Part shown: piece by piece, positions 31,514 through 43,129 of the stretch | How the letters are laid out: the number at the start of each line of letters is the position of its first letter | Numbering within the stretch: position 1 is the stretch's first letter | NCBI GenBank assembly: GCA_020284085.1 | Contig: JACEVL010001004.1 | Span: forward strand, 1-64,000 | Length of the DNA stretch: 64,000 bases | Direction of reading: 5' to 3' | From: Aporrectodea caliginosa | Taxonomy: Eukaryota > Annelida > Clitellata > Crassiclitellata > Lumbricidae | Position numbers and translations under genes: made by a program | Notes under the pieces: generated by a model | Databases searched by the model: none | The model's input: the letters and a program-made list of their open reading frames with translations, nothing else | What the model was told of the DNA's origin: nothing

Positions 31514-31933
31514 GGTAATCCTGGCAACGGCGGTCCCAAATTATGAAATGAAAGAAGTCTACAAAGTTATTTGATATTGTCACTTTAAAATGGAAGCTGG
31601 ATTGATGAAAAGAACTGTTTCCATAAATGGAATCTGGATTGATGAGAAAAACTGTTTCCCTAAATGGAAGTGGGATTGATGAAAACATTCCTGTGTTGAA
31701 ATAGAAGCTGGATTGATCGAAATAATTTTCCCGTAAATAGAAGCTGGATACCAAGCTGGTTGCATGGATGAAACTAAGTTTCCATTCAATAGAAGCTGGA
31801 TGAAAATAATGTTTTCAGTAAGTAGAAGCTGGATTCCTGAGAATCTATAGCACGTCTTAGCGAAACTACAAGAAAGCGGCCTCTGTTGATTTCTTTCATT
31901 TCATAATTTGGGACCGCCGTTGCCAGGATTACA
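31514..31933. mobile_element. Type-B core element, duplicated twin
   Basis: Same ends, TSD and core as 24001-24421 with only a few substitutions. It was present before the segmental duplication. Confidence 0.85.
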
Positions 31934-32196
31934 AATAATTTAGGTTAAACACAAGTTGGATTAATGAAAGGAATCTGGCTTAAATAGAAGCTGGATTAAT
32001 TAAACTTATCATAAATATCATTGAAATAATAAAATACGCTAAAATACACGTCTACCCCACTAACAATAAAAATAAACGTAAATGCACTTTAATCGATTTC
32101 ACCAGTACAGGCACACGGAACCAGAATTCGCAATTTACGCAAATATTTTAAAATTTTATAGGGATGAACACATATTAAATAAATAATAAACACATG

Positions 32197-32698
32197 GGTA
32201 AAGTCGTAGTTTACTTTGCTAAATTATTTGATATTGTCACTTTAAAATGGAAGCTGGATCGATGAAAGAAATTGTTTCCCAAAATGGAAGTGGGATTGAT
32301 GAAAACATTCCTGTGTTCAAAATTGAAGTGGGATTGATCGAAATAATTTCTACCGTAAATAGAAGCTGGATGGATGAAATTAAGTTTTCGATTCAATAGA
32401 CGCTGGATTGATGAAAATAATTGTTTCCGTAATTAGAAGCGGGATCCATGAGAATATATCTTTGCTTAAATAAAAGTTCCATTGATGAAACATATTTCTT
32501 TCGTCAAATAGAAGTTGGATTGATAAAAGTATTTTTTTCCAATTAAATGGAAGTTGGATTGATGAAAATATTTATCGATGATATGGAAGCTGGATTGATG
32601 ATAGTTAACATGCACATAGGTAGACTGCTTACTTACCAACGTAAAGTACGGCATTGAAGACATTAGAATAATTTAGCAACGTAAACTACGACTTTACC
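32197..32698. mobile_element. Type-C core element, duplicated twin
   Basis: Same as 24685-25185, with the TSD AACACATG at 32189-32196 and 32699-32706. One extra T in a T-run is the main difference. Confidence 0.9.
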
Positions 32699-33447
32699 AA
32701 CACATGAAAATTTTAAAGATAATATTAAAGCATACCAGCGTAGAAAGAGAATTAACAAAATCTAATAATTGGCCTTTGTCGATGTCGTGAAAATGGCTTT
32801 AACCAAAAACAAAATGGTGGAATAATATGGAATTGCTTGATAAACGCTTCTGGCCTCTACCGATTAAAATGCATTATTTTCAGCAAGCGATCTTCAACTA
32901 ACGATCTTAGAGTGTTACACTACGATAACACGACACACGGTGCATCTGAATTAAATGTACACCTCAACTCCCTTGAGATGTGTAGCGCCACTAATTGATT
33001 GGCGGTAAAACTCTATCATTTTTAGCGTATGTTATTCTATTTATTTATATTTGCATTAAAACATTTAGTGTATTTCATTATTAGGCCTATGGATAGTCAA
33101 CTTCGTTTTTGCGTATTTAATTGTTTCAATGATTTTAATGCAAACTGTCGTAAGTCCAACACATTCTTTGAAATGATTTATTCGTCAACCAATCTTGAAG
33201 TTTGCGTTTCTCATTTCCATAATCCCTCCAGCGAGTGCACAACTCCGCCGACAGTGTACGTTAACGCGTTGGAGGTGGTTACATTTAGAAAATGTTTGTT
33301 GAAATCAGTGTTTAATTCAGGCACCTGTGGAGGAATGTTCCCCATCAAGATGTAAACCTTCCATGATAGAAATATAGCAAAAAATAATAGTTTTGAGTTG
33401 TTGTTAACATTATAATATTATATGAACTGTTATAATATTATTATAAG

Positions 33448-33691
33448 TGGATGCATGGATGAATCTAAGCTCCCATTGCTGAATTGATGAAAATCATCTT
33501 TTCAGTAATTAAAGCTGGATTACTGAGAATATATAGGCTAGCACGTTTTAGCGAAACTATAAGAAAGCGGCCTCTGTTGATTAGCCGTAGGCCCTAATGG
33601 ATACAGATGGATAAGTCTTGTAGACGAAATGTCGGTAGACGAAGACTTAGTGTCGTAGACGAAAAGTCTGTAGACGAGTTGTCGCGGAACC
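33448..33691. mobile_element. Right part of a type-A core element
   Basis: Core units, then 'gaaagcggcctctgttgatt', then the 'tagacgaaatgtcgg' tandem arm ending in the complement of GGTTCCGCGACAACTCGTC at 33691. The left half is missing. Two TAGGCCTA-like insertions (33535-33539 and 33589-33595) are visible by comparison with 42470-42535. Confidence 0.7.
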
Positions 33692-34094
33692 GCGGTGTTG
33701 CGTAGGCCGACTTAGTAATACAGAGGCCTGCCGTTTAAATGCTCTACAGAATAGACACGGTAAGCACGAAACAGTCTGCCATCTAAATGTTACGCCAATG
33801 GTTTCATGAGGTTACTTGGCGAAACCAACAGAGCATGTATATTGACGTGCTTAGCAAAAAATTATTAATGTTTTAATTTAGCTATTCAGCTCGCGACATT
33901 TCGGGTACTTTTTGAAGTGATTTTGCGAACAAGCACTTCCGAAATCTGGCAACCCTGACATGTCAGAGACTCCATTTTGTTGAGGTTGAGAACAGAATCG
34001 GTCTCTCATTTAATTGCTTTGCCATTCGTGAGTTACCTGGACTTATTTCCAGTTAAGCATTTTTTTATAATTATTTATGTTTACCTTTAATACA

Positions 34095-34813
34095 GGTCTA
34101 GGACATTTCCAGCCGGACATTTCTCCCCAAAGTTGGATAAATGAAAAGAACTTTACTTTAATAGAAGTTGGATTGATGAAAAAGTCTTTTCCTTACATAG
34201 AAGCTGGATTGAAGAAACAAATTCTATGCTTAAATAGAAGTTGGATTGATGAAAGGTCTTTGCTTCGGTAAAGTCGTAGTTTACGTTGCTAAATTATTTG
34301 ATATTGTTACTTTAAAATGGAAGCTGGATTAATGAAAGAAATTGTTTCCCTAAATGGAAGTGGGATTGATTAAAACATTCCTGTGTTCAAAATTGAAGTT
34401 GGATTGATCGAAATAATTTTTACCGTAAATAGAAGCTGGATAGATGAAATTAAGTTTTCGATTCAATAGAAGCTGGATTGATGAAAATAATTGTTTCCGT
34501 AATTAGAAGCTGGATCCATGAGAATGTATCTTTGCCTAAATTAAAGTTCCATTGATGAAAGATATTTCTTTCATGAAATAGAAGTTGGATTGATAAAAGT
34601 AATTTTTTCAAATTAAATAGAAGTTGATTGATGAAAAATTTTTAATGAAATGGAAGGTGGATTGATGATAGTTAACATGCACACAGGTAGACTTCTTACT
34701 TACCAACGTCAAGTACGGCATTGGAAACATTAGAATAATTTAGCAACGTAAACTACGACTGTAATGTCCAGGGAGGGGAAAATGTCCGGGCTGGGGGAGA
34801 TGTCCGGATACCC
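34095..34813. mobile_element. Type-F core element with nested type-C element
   Basis: The left end is GGTCTAGGACATTTCCAGCC and the right, reversed, is GGGTATCCGGACATCTCCCC then CCCGGACATTTTCCCC. Interior units are again 'gaagttggattgatgaaa'. A type-C element starts inside at 34267 (GGTAAAGTCGTAGTTTACG) and runs to about 34760, where its last five bases are lost. Immediately right, 34819-34847 is the terminus of a type-A element. Confidence 0.7.
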
Positions 34814-35176
34814 CATAAAAGTCTGTAGACGAGTTGTCGCGGTACCGTTGAATGCTGCTGCCACCAAACCCAGGTGTAGATCCAATCCAGTCCATCCGAA
34901 GGATCAGTTCGCTGGGTTTTTAATCGTTTTTAATCTATTTTTTAAATACTGTTTAATGACACTGTGTCTTAACAAAGATGATTAGCTTCACCCACCTCCT
35001 TTCTCAAAGTTTGGGACTGACACTACCAGAGTACCAGGTATGGACAGTGGTTGTGTGTCGAAACTTTGATCTCTATATTCGAGTAGATAATACACGAATA
35101 GGCCTATAGAAAATTAATGTAAATAGAATTTTTTATTTTGTTGAAGGTCTGAATATGCGCGGAAGAATCGATTGCA

Positions 35177-35964
35177 ATGAAAAGCAACTTAAATGTGAAG
35201 TCTCTTACAAAGCATTTGCACAGATTTAGACTCCAAATTCACACACGAACTCACACTCAAGAGAAACTATACAAGTGCAAGTTTTGTCACAAAGGATTTG
35301 CACAGAAGAGATATTTGAATCGCCATGCAAGAACCCATTCTGGAGAAAAACCACATAAGTGCAATTTATGTCACAAGGCATTTACACAGAAAGTTTATCT
35401 TAAAATACATACAAGAATGCACACTGGAAAAAACATACATTTGCATTTTATATTTATGTTTACCTTTAATGTTTACCTGTGCCTGCATGTTCCTGTTTTA
35501 TGTGACAAAGCATTAGCATTTAGAAAGAGAGTTGCTCTTAACACATATACAAGAAATTATGTGATGTTCCAATTTCACAGAATGCAAGAACCAATGGTGC
35601 TGAAAGCAAATTCAGTGAAAATTTTGTGTTGACGAAGGCACCAAAATACCATTCAAGTACTTGCCACAAGAAATTCAGTACTGACTATGAGGACTGTGGT
35701 GATGTGAAAGTGAAACAGTTGTCAACTGCTTCAGAAACCATGCAACACCTCTCTAGGCAGAGAAAGAATCCCAGTGATGATGTTGGTCATTCGACAGTTA
35801 GACCATATGGATGTGGAATGTGTGATGGAATATTTGAAGTTGAAAAGGAATTCATGGAACATTGTTATCATCACAACTATGCTGCTCCAGAGAAAGATAC
35901 ATTTCTTGATATATTTGAAATTCAGCTGTGTAGTTACTTTCCAAGAACACAGAAAACAGAATAG
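35177..35964 (+). pseudogene. Broken plus-strand ZNF (E) with C2HC module
   Basis: Two good fingers remain ([21 protein letters not shown] region, [21 protein letters not shown] region). A finger before them ([12 protein letters not shown] at about 35190) is in another frame, and after them the frame collapses into finger relics ([15 protein letters not shown]). A stop at 35632 is followed, in another frame, by a linker and the C2HC module: RPYGCGMCDGIFEVEKEF then HCYHHNYA, where the last module Cys is replaced. At least two frame changes and a lost zinc ligand make it a pseudogene. Confidence 0.75.
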
Positions 35965-36009
35965 GCCTAGTTCATGAGTCTGTAATATTGTATTGTATTG
36001 TATTATTTT

Positions 36010-36135
36010 GAACACTTGTTATAGCGCCCCTTCCAGATTCCTATTCAGAGGCGCTCCCGACTACTGCGCGGACGCTGAATCGGAGTTTCACGCCGAAGCG
36101 CATGAGCAATTGCGAGTGAAGGACTTGCCCAGGGT
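36010..36135. repeat. LINE/SINE 3'-end-like fragment
   Basis: It begins 'acttgttatagcgccccttcc' and 'agaggcgctcccgactac', like the 'tatagcgcc' fragments elsewhere. It is GC-richer than its surroundings. Confidence 0.35.
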
Positions 36136-36219
36136 CCCTACGCGGATATGTTCCTGTTTGAACAGTTTTTGTATTATCAACATTTATTAGATGTTCAAAA
36201 ATATTTAAAACATATTTTG

Positions 36220-36490
36220 GGTATGTTTTCATCACTCATCCAACTTCTACTTCAACATATTTCCATCACTCATTCAACTTCTACTAAAAATAATCCAATC
36301 GCTCATCCAACTTCTAGTTTTACTGCAATAATTTGTCATCAAAGTCAATTTTTCATCGCTCATCCAGCTTCTATTTTTGCTATAAATATGCTCATCCAAC
36401 TAGTGCCTACTAATGTCACTGCAATGATTCAGCATTAATATAATGTTTTCATCGCTCATCCAACTTCTAGTTTTACTATAACATTAATTT
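36220..36490. repeat. Variant core array (ATCGCTCATCCAACTTCTA units)
   Basis: Six or seven units of about 37-40 bp, related to the ATCAATCCAGCTTC array but with 'gctcat' replacing 'atcaat'. No clear TIRs are seen around it. Confidence 0.65.
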
Positions 36491-36532
36491 TATGAACTAG
36501 TGTACAATAGGGATTTGGGTAAATGCCGGCGG

Positions 36533-36925
36533 GCATTTTCGCCGATCCAAGGTGAGTACAGCAAAAATTATCAGACTAATCAGAGTAATTTATCGTTTTT
36601 GCTGTCTAAATAATTTTATATTAATGGCATTTCAATATCAATGACCAGGATAACTGTCATTATTCCATCTTATACTTACGGAAAAAATAGTTTTCATCAA
36701 TCCCGCTTCTATTTAAGCAAGAATCATTTCTTTTTAAATCCATCTTCTACTTAAGCAAGAATTATTTTCATCAATCCAACTTCTACTGAGGCAAGAGTTA
36801 TTGTCATCAATCCAACTGCTATTTAAAATTATTCTACATAAAATAATTTAGAGCTCAATAACGATAAATTACCACGATTAGTTTTATAATTTTTGCTGTA
36901 CTCACCTTGGATCGGCGAAAATGCT
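36533..36925. mobile_element. Type-H core element with long TIRs
   Basis: Inverted repeats of about 70 bp: GCATTTTCGCCGATCCAAGG at 36533 and its complement ending at about 36925, both continuing 'tgagtacagcaaaaattat' and 'gtaatttatcgtt'. The interior has four or five ATCAATCCNNCTTCTA units, so it is yet another TIR on the same core. Confidence 0.75.
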
Positions 36926-36929
36926 GTCG

Positions 36930-37355
36930 GCGGTGGCACAATCGCTGCCGTTCCGTCATCTTCCCCGTTATCTCCAACCAGCGCCGGTATGGAGTTAAAG
37001 TTGGCCTCATCCGCGATCTGCGCTGGCAGACGCTCTAGGGCATCACTAACTTAAAATAACTCCTTGGACGTCGCCGCCTGTGATTCTGCTGTTGCTGCAG
37101 CAATTCATTTGAAAAGTTGATTCGCACCAAACAGCATATCGGCTTCTCATCTACGAACCGCTGCCTCAATCGGTCCAAGCGAGCTACAAGCTGATAACCA
37201 GCTATAGCTCAATTTCTTCACCATCAATATCAGCCACCATGAACAACTCTGTGAATTCCTTGAGGCCACGGTACTTACCAATAGCTGGCAATTTTCCTAT
37301 GCGATTGGGTTTTGGTGTCGTATCACATCGAGAAAGTACATCGGCTGAGCTACGG
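36930..37355 (-). other. Coding-like minus-strand stretch, unidentified
   Basis: The base composition is less AT-rich than its surroundings and one minus-strand frame reads PKPNRIGKLPAIGKYRGLKE then FTELFMVADIDGEE before a stop near 37210. It could be part of a retroelement gag or a host exon; I do not recognise it. Confidence 0.2.
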
Positions 37356-37359
37356 CACA

Positions 37360-38333
37360 ATACAAATATTATTATTAGTGTGTAGTGCCTCTAAAAGTCT
37401 CTCTTGAAGTGGCGCTATATAAATGTACAATTGCAAGTACCACATGGCTACACTAAAAAAGATAAGAATAAGTAACATATGGTGTCTGATTAAAAAATAC
37501 TTGAAAATTGTCCTGTTAATCTCTATTAGTTTTCTTATCATCTCTCAAAGTATGAATTAGAATGGTTGCATCTGAAAAACACAACATAAACTTCTGGATT
37601 TCTAATGGTTATTTACGGGATTAGACCTACTATAAAAATAATGAAAATAGCAAAAATTTTTTGATCATGTAACATAAACACAACAGGTAACTGCAGAGAA
37701 TTTTTTATAGCGGTTATTACCATAAAATGACAGGATAAAGACATTCAATGTTAATTTGCCCCTCTGTTTTTAATGACACAGGAAACTAAAGAAAAACCAG
37801 TTATATTTTTTACATTCTGCGTTATGCTAACAGTCTTCAAACAAAGCATGTTCAGGGAAAACTTGGAAAAGTTGAAATGTATCCAACAGGCAACAAATTT
37901 GCTATGCCTCACAAAACAAAATACATTTTCTTATAAAAATATGGTAAACTGAATATTAAATTTAAAAGTTACACAACTGAAGTGTTAATCTTCAAAGAAT
38001 TCAGCAAAGTCATCATCCACTGGAGAATAACATGCCTGGAAACGGTGCCACAAAAATTCCTTTTCAATTTAAAACAATGCAGAATAACAAAAGTGAAAAG
38101 AATGCACAATAAAATGCTATTTGCATAAACGTTTCACTGAATATTACACAACCATAAAATCCCGTGACATTCCTTTGCCTCTCTGTTTTTCATGCACCAG
38201 GGAAGCAAAGAACAACTTGTTATAAAAGAAGCATGTATGTTCAAGAAAAAAGTGGAAAAATTGAGATGCATCCAACAGAAGAAAGCTTTGCTATGCATCA
38301 TATTAAAGGCAGAATACACTTACTTAGAAAACA
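37360..38333. repeat. ZNF-C 3' flank, source arm of the inverted duplication
   Basis: Reverse complement of 27602-28580. It contains a minus-strand C2HC-module relic at 37985-38075 ending DFAEFFED and stop. Confidence 0.9.
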
Positions 38334-40279
38334 TTATTTTAAACTGCAAAATTGCAGGTGATAATCTTCCAGCAGTTTGGTAAAGTCATCATCCACTGGA
38401 GAATAACATGCCTGGAAACAGTGCATCCGAAATTCCTCTTCTATTTCAAACATTTCATTGCATATTACGCAGCCAAATGGTTTCACAAGGAAAGGATGAG
38501 AATCAACTACAGATGACTCCTGACTTCCAAATACTTCAAGTTTTCCCTTTTCACTCCCATCAGTTTGCACAGCGATATTCAGATCTTCGGTCTGTTCAAA
38601 CCTTTTTTCACATAATTTGACTGTGCATGATTTTTCTGCAATATTGGTTGTTAAATGTCTACGCAAGTGTCTCTTCTCTGCAAATGCCTTGTGACAGTTT
38701 TCACACTTGTATGGCTTCACTCCAGTGTGTGTTCTCATATGGCGATTCAAATGACTATTACGTGCAAAAGATCTTTGACACAGGCGACATGTGTATGGTT
38801 TCTCTCCAGTGTGGGTTCTCATATGGCAATTCAAGTCACTATTACGTGCAAAAGATTTGTGACATAGTTGACATTTGTATAGTTTATCTCCAGTGTGTGT
38901 TCTCATATGGCGATTCAAATGACTATTACGTGCAAAAGATTTGTGACATAGGTCACATATGTATGGTTTCTCTCGGACAGTGTGGGTTCTCATATGGCAA
39001 TTCAAATCACTATTATGGCCAAAAGATTTGTGACATATGTGACATATGTATGGTTTCTCTCCAGTGTGGACTCTCATATGGCGATTCAAATGACTATAAC
39101 ATGTAAAACATTTGTGACATAGGCGACATATGAATGGTTTCTCTCCTGTGTGTGTTTTCTCATGAATTTTCAAATAATCCTTCCATTTAAAAGTTTTCTG
39201 ACATAGGTGACATTTGTATGGTCTCTCTCCAGTGTGTGTTCTTATATGGCGATTCAATTGACTATTTTGTGCAAAAAATTTGTGACATAGGTGACATATG
39301 TATGGTTTTTCTCCAGTGTGTATTCTCATATGGCGAGTCAACTGACCACTAGATATAACAGATTTCTGACATAGGTTACATATGTATGGTTTCTCTCCAG
39401 TGTGGGTCTTCAAATGTTTACTCAAGTCGCAAATATAGATATACGATTTTCCACATAAGTCACATTTGTATTGCTTCTCTCCAGTGTGGGCCTTCAAATG
39501 TGCACTCAAGCTACTAATACCAGTGTATGATTTTTCACATATGTTACATATGTACGGCCTCTCTCTCCAGTGTGGGTTCTCCTGTGAACTTTCAAACTAC
39601 CACTTGAGTAAAATGATTTGTGGCATAGCTCACATCTGTATGGTCTTTCTCCACTATGAACCATTGAGTGTCTATGCAGTTGACACTTTAGTGCAAAAGC
39701 CTTGTGACAATATTCACACTTAAACGGGTTCTCTGCTGTGTGGATTTTCATGTGGCTTCTCAAAGAACTACTCAATGAAAATGATTTATTACACGTTTGA
39801 CACTTATATCCTTTCTCTCCAGTGTGTGTTTTCATATGAATATTCAAATAACTTTTCCGTGAAAATGCCTTGTTGCAGAATTCACATTTATGTATTCTTT
39901 CTATGCTATGAACCACTGAATGCTTACACAGATCACCTTTTGAAGCAAATGCCTTGTGGCATAATTCACACTTATATGGCTTCTCTCCAGTGTGGGTTTT
40001 CATGTGTCCATTCAAATGATCACTACGTCTATATGACTTGAGACATAGTTGACATTTGTACGGCTTCTCTCGATTGTGAGTTCTCGAGTGGTTTTTTAAA
40101 ACACCACTCGTTACAAATGACTTCTTACATAGTTGACATTTGTATGGTTTTTCTCCAGTGTGGCTTCTCATATGGACCTTCAAATGACTAATATAAGTAA
40201 ATGATTTGTGGCATATGTGACATTTGCATAGCTTACAATTAGTGTTGAGGGTTTTAGAATTCTTGCTCTTGTCACCCAT
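38334..40279 (-). pseudogene. ZNF-C: ~19-finger C2H2 gene with one frameshift and full C-terminal module
   Basis: It starts MGDKSKNSK at 40279. Eight fingers follow, then the frame is lost at 39559-39567, where the linker codons hold CTCTCTCT instead of the CTCTCT of ZNF-B (two extra bases). Past that point another frame continues with about ten fingers ([17 protein letters not shown] onward), one linker carrying an extra residue (TVREKPY), a last finger with His to Asn, then [15 protein letters not shown] and the C2HC module [15 protein letters not shown] ... HCFQAC and [14 protein letters not shown]. Apart from the 2-bp slippage it is intact, so the frameshift may be a sequencing error in a dinucleotide run. 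Confidence 0.8.
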
Positions 40280-40341
40280 CGTCACAAAAAATCCTTGGGG
40301 AAAAAATTCGAACTTATATGGTTTCCACCATGTTTGCCTTA

Positions 40342-40566
40342 TCACATGGACAGTCCAACAACTAATTCGTGTAATTTAAATTTTAGTGGTTTCTCTCCGG
40401 TGTGAGTCTTTCTGTAGCACTTAAGTTCATCACATCTTGTAACATTTATTACACAGAATTCGTACATGCAGCGTTCTTCACTTGTGTTCATTGTATTATT
40501 TCTCATTTCTCTTCTTTCTTTTCCATTCCTCTGTAATTCCCAAGTGACACAAATTCCGGTTTTCAT
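40342..40566 (-). pseudogene. Degenerate finger relic in ZNF-C 5' leader
   Basis: The minus strand reads RCMYEFCVINVTRCDELKC then [13 protein letters not shown]: an eroded C2H2 finger with an intact linker. The same relic occurs upstream of ZNF-A (about 23170-23270) and ZNF-B (about 30660-30770), so the ancestor had another finger 5' of the present start. Confidence 0.6.
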
Positions 40567-41009
40567 TTATGGCTGACTCATGCGTCAAACTAATCCGATG
40601 CCTATTAAATATGATCTTGAGCATACTACAGATTATGTCTTTCGTGGTTTTTCAGTTGGGTGATGTCTGTTTTCTAGCAAAACTTGCTGCACAATAATTG
40701 AATTATTAAATTATTTAACCGAATTTCTGAAGCATTTGCTGATTTTTCTTTCATTTCCGTCAATGAAAGTACAGTTGCTGCCAATAACATAAAAATGAAA
40801 TTTTACTAACAAATTTAAAACAATAAATCTTACAATTAAAGCAAAACTAATTCTCTTCACAGCTTAGGTAGCAAAACCAGTTCCATATGTTAGTGCAATA
40901 TTAGTGAAAAATGTAAATAAATCTAAACTATTCATGAAGATTCAAGATGATATTGTGGTTATGCTTGATAAGCAGCTGCGGATTTTGATCATGTTTATAG
41001 CATCTAGAC

Positions 41010-41792
41010 GGTGCGCCGACAAAACGGCGCAGGACAAAACGGCGCAGACATAATGGCGCAGACAAAACGGCACGGCAACAAAACGGGGCAGTACAAAACG
41101 GCGCAAAACTGTACTAAAGAACAATAGTTTATAGCAGTTTAATAGTAGAAGCAGCAAAAATATATAATAAAATATATATGTATGTACTAGAAATAACTGA
41201 ATAACTGAGAAACTTCATCAAGTCTTATAGTTCATAGGGTAAAGTCGTAGTTTACGTTGCTAAATTATTTGATATTGCCACTTTAACATGGAAGCTGGAT
41301 TGATGAAAAAAATTGTTTTTCTAAATGGAAGTGGGATTGATGAAAACATTCCTGTGATCAAAATTGAAGTTGTATTGATCGAAATAATTTTGTCCGTAAA
41401 TAGAAGCTGGATGGATGAAATTAATTTTTCGATTCAATAGAAGCTGGATTGATGAAAATAACTGTTTCCGTAATTAGAAGCTGGATTAATGAGAATATAT
41501 CTTTGCTTATATAAAAGTTCCATTGATGAAAAATATTTCCTTTGTCAAATAGAAGTTGGATTGATAAAAGTAATTTTTTCCAATTAAATGGAAGTTGGAT
41601 TGATGAAAATATTTATCAATGAAATGGAAGCTGGATTGATGATAATAAGCAAACAATCACTCTACGGTTATCATAATCTTTGTACTGCGCCGTATTGTCT
41701 GCGCCGTTTTGTCGGGGTACTTTGAATTCCGCCGTTCTGTCTGCGCCGTTTTGTCTTCGTCGTTTTGTCCTGCGCCATTTTGTTACGGCGCC
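41010..41792. mobile_element. Type-E core element, 783 bp, with tandem-repeat TIRs
   Basis: The left arm begins GGTGCGCCGACAAAACGGCG and is made of repeated 'acaaaacggcgcag'; the right arm is its complement. The 9-bp TSD CATCTAGAC (41001-41009 and 41793-41801) is perfect. The interior from 41238 is a type-C element that has lost its right end at about 41645, so the interior was probably acquired by insertion. Confidence 0.85.
41238..41645. mobile_element. Type-C core element without right TIR, inside type E
   Basis: It starts GGTAAAGTCGTAGTTTACG and carries nine or ten 'ggaagctggattgatgaa' units, stopping after 'gctggattgatgataat' without the 'cttaccaacgtcaag' end. Confidence 0.75.
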
Positions 41793-42010
41793 CATCTAGA
41801 CCTATTCAATTTTCAATTGATTCCATAGAAACATGAGTGCATGTTCTTTCCAACTAATATAATCAAATATACAACATCATGTGGTCTATAGATGGATAAA
41901 GGCAAAGTGAAAGCCGTTGTTTTCATATACTTGTCTGCTGCTATTGATACTGTGAACCAGTAAAACTGTAGTTACTTTGCTAAATTATTTGGTAAAAGTG
42001 CAGTTTAGCA

Positions 42011-43092
42011 TATGAAGCCTTCATCGGAAGAACCACTAAAGTCCATTTTTGACATTTTTGAGTTAACTGTGTCTAGATAGTGATACCTAATGTTATAGAG
42101 CATTTATTGTCCGGTGCGTTTTTTGGAAAACCCAAGTCAGTCCAGAGTTACAACAAAAAGAAAATATAGCGTTCTGGTAAAAACAACTAGAGTCCTAGGA
42201 CTTTAGTGTTTCTTCCATGAATCCTGAACTGCATAAACGCACCGCAGAAAATTTTTCCCTGAAAATTTAATACTATTTTCAGTTTAATAGTAGCAGCTAG
42301 TATGATTATTTTGTTACTGTTAAGCAACTTTGCAATTATCCAAAGAAAATTGTGGAATACTATCAATGCACGACGGAAATAGGTTCCGCGACAACTCGTC
42401 GAACGACATTTCGTATAACGACATTTCGCTTCCACGACAATTGCCTAACGACATTTCGCCTACTAGTATATCTGTATCCATTACGGCTAATCAACAGAGG
42501 CCGCTTTCTTATAGTTTTCGCTAAAACGTGCTATATATTCTCGGGAATCCAGCTTCTAATTACTGACAAGATTATTTTCATCAATCCAGCTTCTGTTGAA
42601 TGGAAACCTATTTTCATCCATGCATTTAGGTTGATTTCCAGCTTCTATTTACTGTAAAAATTATTTCGATCAATTCAGCTTCTATTTCAACACAGGAATG
42701 TTTTCATCGATCCCACTTCCGTTTAGGGAAACAGTTTTTTCATCAATCCAGCTTCCATTTTAAAGTGACAATATCAAATAACTTAGTAGACGAAATGTCG
42801 TTCGACGAAGTGTCGTAGAGGAAATGTCGTTCGACGAGTTGTCGTGACACCACGGAAATAAAGGAAATTGCCATACGTAGCAACATTTAAACCTTTATAA
42901 TGTGGCGCCACCTACCTGCTAAACTTAAATCTTTCAAACGATGTTATGGAGACATAACACATCCATAAGAATGTCAAATATCATTTAGATATTTTGATAA
43001 ATAAAATACTTGTAGACTTTCAAAGTTTGTTTTGTGAATATCTCAAAATCCTTAAAATGGACTTTAGTGGTTCTTCCAATGAAGGCTTCATA
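42011..43092. mobile_element. ~1.1-kb inverted-repeat element hosting a type-A element
   Basis: A 40-bp inverted repeat (TATGAAGCCTTCATCGGAAG at 42011 onward; complement at 43054-43092, two mismatches) frames non-coding DNA and the 470-bp element at 42382-42851. Outside it on the left is GGTAAAAGTGCAGTTTAGC, a further TIR-like start. Confidence 0.55.
42382..42851. mobile_element. Type-A core element, 470 bp, reference copy
   Basis: GGTTCCGCGACAACTCGTC at the left, complement of GGTGTCACGACAACTCGTC at the right; perfect 9-bp TSD ACGGAAATA (42373-42381 and 42852-42860). Subterminal arms are 'gaacgacatttcgt' repeats; the core has five ATCAATCCAGCTTC units. It is the cleanest copy for defining the family. 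Confidence 0.9.
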
Positions 43093-43129
43093 TTTCATTG
43101 ATAGTGGAGGTAGAATTGTAATTTAGTGT

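Larger units (their letters stand above)
30530..33440. repeat. Segmental duplication, copy 2
   Basis: Twin of 23040-25920. Differences include a TAGGCCTA octamer at 30913-30920 absent from the equivalent place in the ZNF-C flank (40631), and the lack of the octamer that copy 1 has at 25897. The 5' leader again carries a degenerate finger. Confidence 0.9.
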
